Assembly: GCF_051380875.1 (NCBI RefSeq)
Contig: NZ_JBNYXW010000008.1
Coordinates: 62,001-126,000 of the forward strand
Direction: 5' to 3'
Source of the DNA: Janthinobacterium sp051380875
GTDB taxonomy: Bacteria; Pseudomonadota; Gammaproteobacteria; Burkholderiales; Burkholderiaceae_D
DNA: 64,000 bases
The notes beneath the pieces are model-generated. The model saw only the letters and a program-made list of their open reading frames with translations, was not told the DNA's origin and did no database searches. A program made the translations under genes and the position numbers. Positions 62,188-64,000 of the stretch are shown here, in pieces (position 1 is the stretch's first letter; every line of letters begins with the position of its first letter).

Positions 62188-64000
62188 GTGCGCAGGAGGG
62201 AAAACCCGCAACGCAGCGTTTGCTGTCGCGCTGGCTGCTGCTGGGTGAATGGCGCGCGCATCCCGTGCGCGCCATCGTCGCCATCCTGGCCATTGCCATC
62301 GGCGTGGCGCTGGGCTTTGCCATTCACCTGATCAACGCGGCCGCATTCAATGAATTTTCCACCGCCGTCAAAAGCCTGTCCGGCCAGGCCGACGTGCAGG
62401 TGGCCGGGCGCGAAGCGCTGTTCGACGAGTCCGTCTACCCGCAGCTGGCGCAGCGCGACGGCGTGGCCGTGGCCTCGCCCGTGCTGGAATTGCAGGCTAG
62501 GGTCAGCAACAACAAGGCAGGGAACACCGGCAAGGACGGTGGCCCGCTGCACATACTGGCGCTCGACGTCTTCCGTGCGGGCTTCATTTCCCCTGACCTG
62601 ATCGGCGCGCCCGCCGATGGCCAGCCATTCGACACCCTGGCCGACGATGCCATCTTCTTGTCTCCGGCCGCCTTGCGCTGGCTGGGTGTGGCGCAGGGCG
62701 ACACGATTGCCCTGCAATCGGGCACGGGCAGCGTCGCGCTGCGCGTGGCCGGTTCGCTGCAACGGGCGCGCGCCGGCCAGCGCATCGCCGTGATGGATAT
62801 AGGCGCAGCGCAGTGGCGCTTCCAAAAATCTGGCAAACTGTCGCGCATCGATGTGAAACTGCGCCAGGGCGTCAACCGCGACGCCTTCCAGGCGGACCTG
62901 GCGCGCGCGCTCGAAGCGCAGTATCCGGGACGTTTCCACGTCGGCCAGCCCAACGACGAGAACCAGAATAGCCGCAACAATAACCTCAGCCGCGCTTACC
63001 GGGTCAACCTGACGGTACTGGCGCTGGTCGCCCTGTTTACGGGAGCGTTCCTGGTGTTTTCCACGCAGGCGCTGTCCGTCATCCGCCGCCGCAGCCAGTT
63101 TGCGCTGCTGCGCGTGCTGGGCATGGAACGGGGACAATTGCTGCGCCAGGTGCTGCTCGAAGGCGCCAGCCTGGGCGTGGCCGGCGCCGCACTGGGCATC
63201 GCCGGTGGCTTTGGCCTGGCCTATGCCGCCCTGCGCTTCTTTGGCGGCGACCTGGGCGCAGGCTATTTCGCGGGCGTGCAGCCGCAGGTGCAATTCACGC
63301 CCGTCGCCGCCTTTGTCTACTTTGTCCTGGGCCTGGGTGTGGCCTTGCTGGGCTGCGCCGCGCCCGCGCTGGAAGCGGCCCGCGCCGCCCCCGCCATCGC
63401 CCTGAAATCGGGCAGCGAAGAAGTAGTGACGACGCGCCTGGCCAAGACCTGGCCCGCACTGGCCTGTTTGCTGCTGGCCGGCGCCCTGACATTCTTGCCG
63501 CCCGTGTTCGAGCTGCCGCTGTTCGGCTACCTGTCCATCGCGCTGTTGCTGATCGGCGCCATCGCCCTGATGCCGCAACTGGCGGCCGTGGTCTTTCGCG
63601 CACTGCAACGCGCCTGGCTGCGCACCGACACCAGCGCACACGCCCCCGTCCGCAGCCTGACCTTGGCGCGCCTGGCGAATGCTTCTGGCCAGGCCGGCAT
63701 CGCCTTGGGCGGCGTGCTGTCCAGCTTTAGCCTGATGGTGGCGATGGCCATCATGGTGTCGAGTTTCCGCGTCTCCGTCGATGACTGGCTGCTGCAAATC
63801 CTGCCGGCCGACCTGTATGCGCGCACGGCCGCCAGCGGGGGAACTGGGGGCCTGAACCCGCGCGAACAAGCCACCATCGCCGCCCTGCCCGGCGTGGCCA
63901 AGGTCGATTTCCAGCGCGTGCGCAGTCTGTCGCTGTCACCGGACCGCCCCAACGTCGCGCTGCTGGCGCGCCCCATTGTGCTCGCCGATCCGGGAAAAAG
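62175..64000 (+). CDS. FtsX-family ABC transporter permease (3' end outside window)
   Basis: The frame from ATG 62175, overlapping the DUF4124 end by 13 bp, stays open to the window edge (about 608 residues). It has an N-terminal helix (AIVAILAIAIGVALGFAIHL), a periplasmic MacB-like domain, the FtsX core (LALVALFTGAFLVFSTQALS then VIRRRSQFALLRVLGMERGQ), and a second such block starting near the edge (LGGVLSSFSLMVAMAIMV). It resembles LolC/E-type or YbbP-like permeases with two FtsX modules. The ATPase partner is not in the window. Confidence 0.9.
   Translation, partial: MPALSAQEGKPATQRLLSRWLLLGEWRAHPVRAIVAILAIAIGVALGFAIHLINAAAFNEFSTAVKSLSGQADVQVAGREALFDESVYPQLAQRDGVAVASPVLELQARVSNNKAGNTGKDGGPLHILALDVFRAGFISPDLIGAPADGQPFDTLADDAIFLSPAALRWLGVAQGDTIALQSGTGSVALRVAGSLQRARAGQRIAVMDIGAAQWRFQKSGKLSRIDVKLRQGVNRDAFQADLARALEAQYPGRFHVGQPNDENQNSRNNNLSRAYRVNLTVLALVALFTGAFLVFSTQALSVIRRRSQFALLRVLGMERGQLLRQVLLEGASLGVAGAALGIAGGFGLAYAALRFFGGDLGAGYFAGVQPQVQFTPVAAFVYFVLGLGVALLGCAAPALEAARAAPAIALKSGSEEVVTTRLAKTWPALACLLLAGALTFLPPVFELPLFGYLSIALLLIGAIALMPQLAAVVFRALQRAWLRTDTSAHAPVRSLTLARLANASGQAGIALGGVLSSFSLMVAMAIMVSSFRVSVDDWLLQILPADLYARTAASGGTGGLNPREQATIAALPGVAKVDFQRVRSLSLSPDRPNVALLARPIVLADPGK

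Overview
The window looks like a chromosome segment of a GC-rich betaproteobacterium, most likely Burkholderiales/Oxalobacteraceae (Janthinobacterium, Duganella or Massilia type). This is inferred from the protein content and the dispersed intergenic repeats; no rRNA is present to fix the taxon. It has two halves: an accessory block (1 to about 35.17 kb) that ends exactly at the 3' end of a tRNA-Val gene, and ordinary core chromosome from there to 64 kb.

Accessory block. At 1-8.9 kb a minus-strand cluster encodes a DUF1302 outer-membrane protein, a DUF1329 protein, a YCF48-type beta-propeller, an MMPL/RND exporter and a LysR regulator, with an extradiol (VOC) dioxygenase upstream. It looks like an envelope transport system for a hydrophobic or aromatic compound. 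Broken transposase genes at 9.2-9.75 kb separate this from a nearly collinear copy of the RP4/IncP-type Tra1 region: traC, traD, traF, traG, traI (with traH nested inside it) and traJ on the minus strand, an oriT with the RP4-type nic sequence at about 18.02 kb, then traK, traL and traM on the plus strand, followed by kfrC-kfrB-kfrA. The IncP order resumes at 30.4-31.6 kb with korB and kleE. Between kfrA and korB lie an aromatic catabolic module (IclR regulator, VOC dioxygenase, FAD hydroxylase, FAH-type hydrolase, MFS transporter) bracketed by two diverged copies of a 97-bp repeat, an IS91-type remnant and an AbiE type IV toxin-antitoxin pair. Where an IncP plasmid would continue towards its replication genes, this element instead has an excisionase-like gene and a tyrosine integrase. 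I read it as an IncP-derived plasmid backbone turned into an integrated, mobilisable element; no mating-pair (Trb) genes are visible. An IS481-family insertion at 33.63-34.73 kb splits a DUF6979-like gene between the integrase and the tRNA.

Core half. From 35.2 kb: dnaQ, rnhA, a methyltransferase, gloB, aceB, a LysR regulator, cspA, an Hpt protein, upp, aidB, two large c-di-GMP proteins with an HDOD protein, aroC, a CBS protein, a 2OG-Fe(II) oxygenase, metY, an alpha/beta hydrolase, a WG-repeat protein, a YihY membrane protein, wrbA, a DUF2069 protein, a FAD-linked oxidoreductase, a DUF4124 protein and the start of an FtsX-type ABC permease that runs off the window. Several clear intrinsic terminators and two copies of a structured intergenic repeat lie directly after stop codons.
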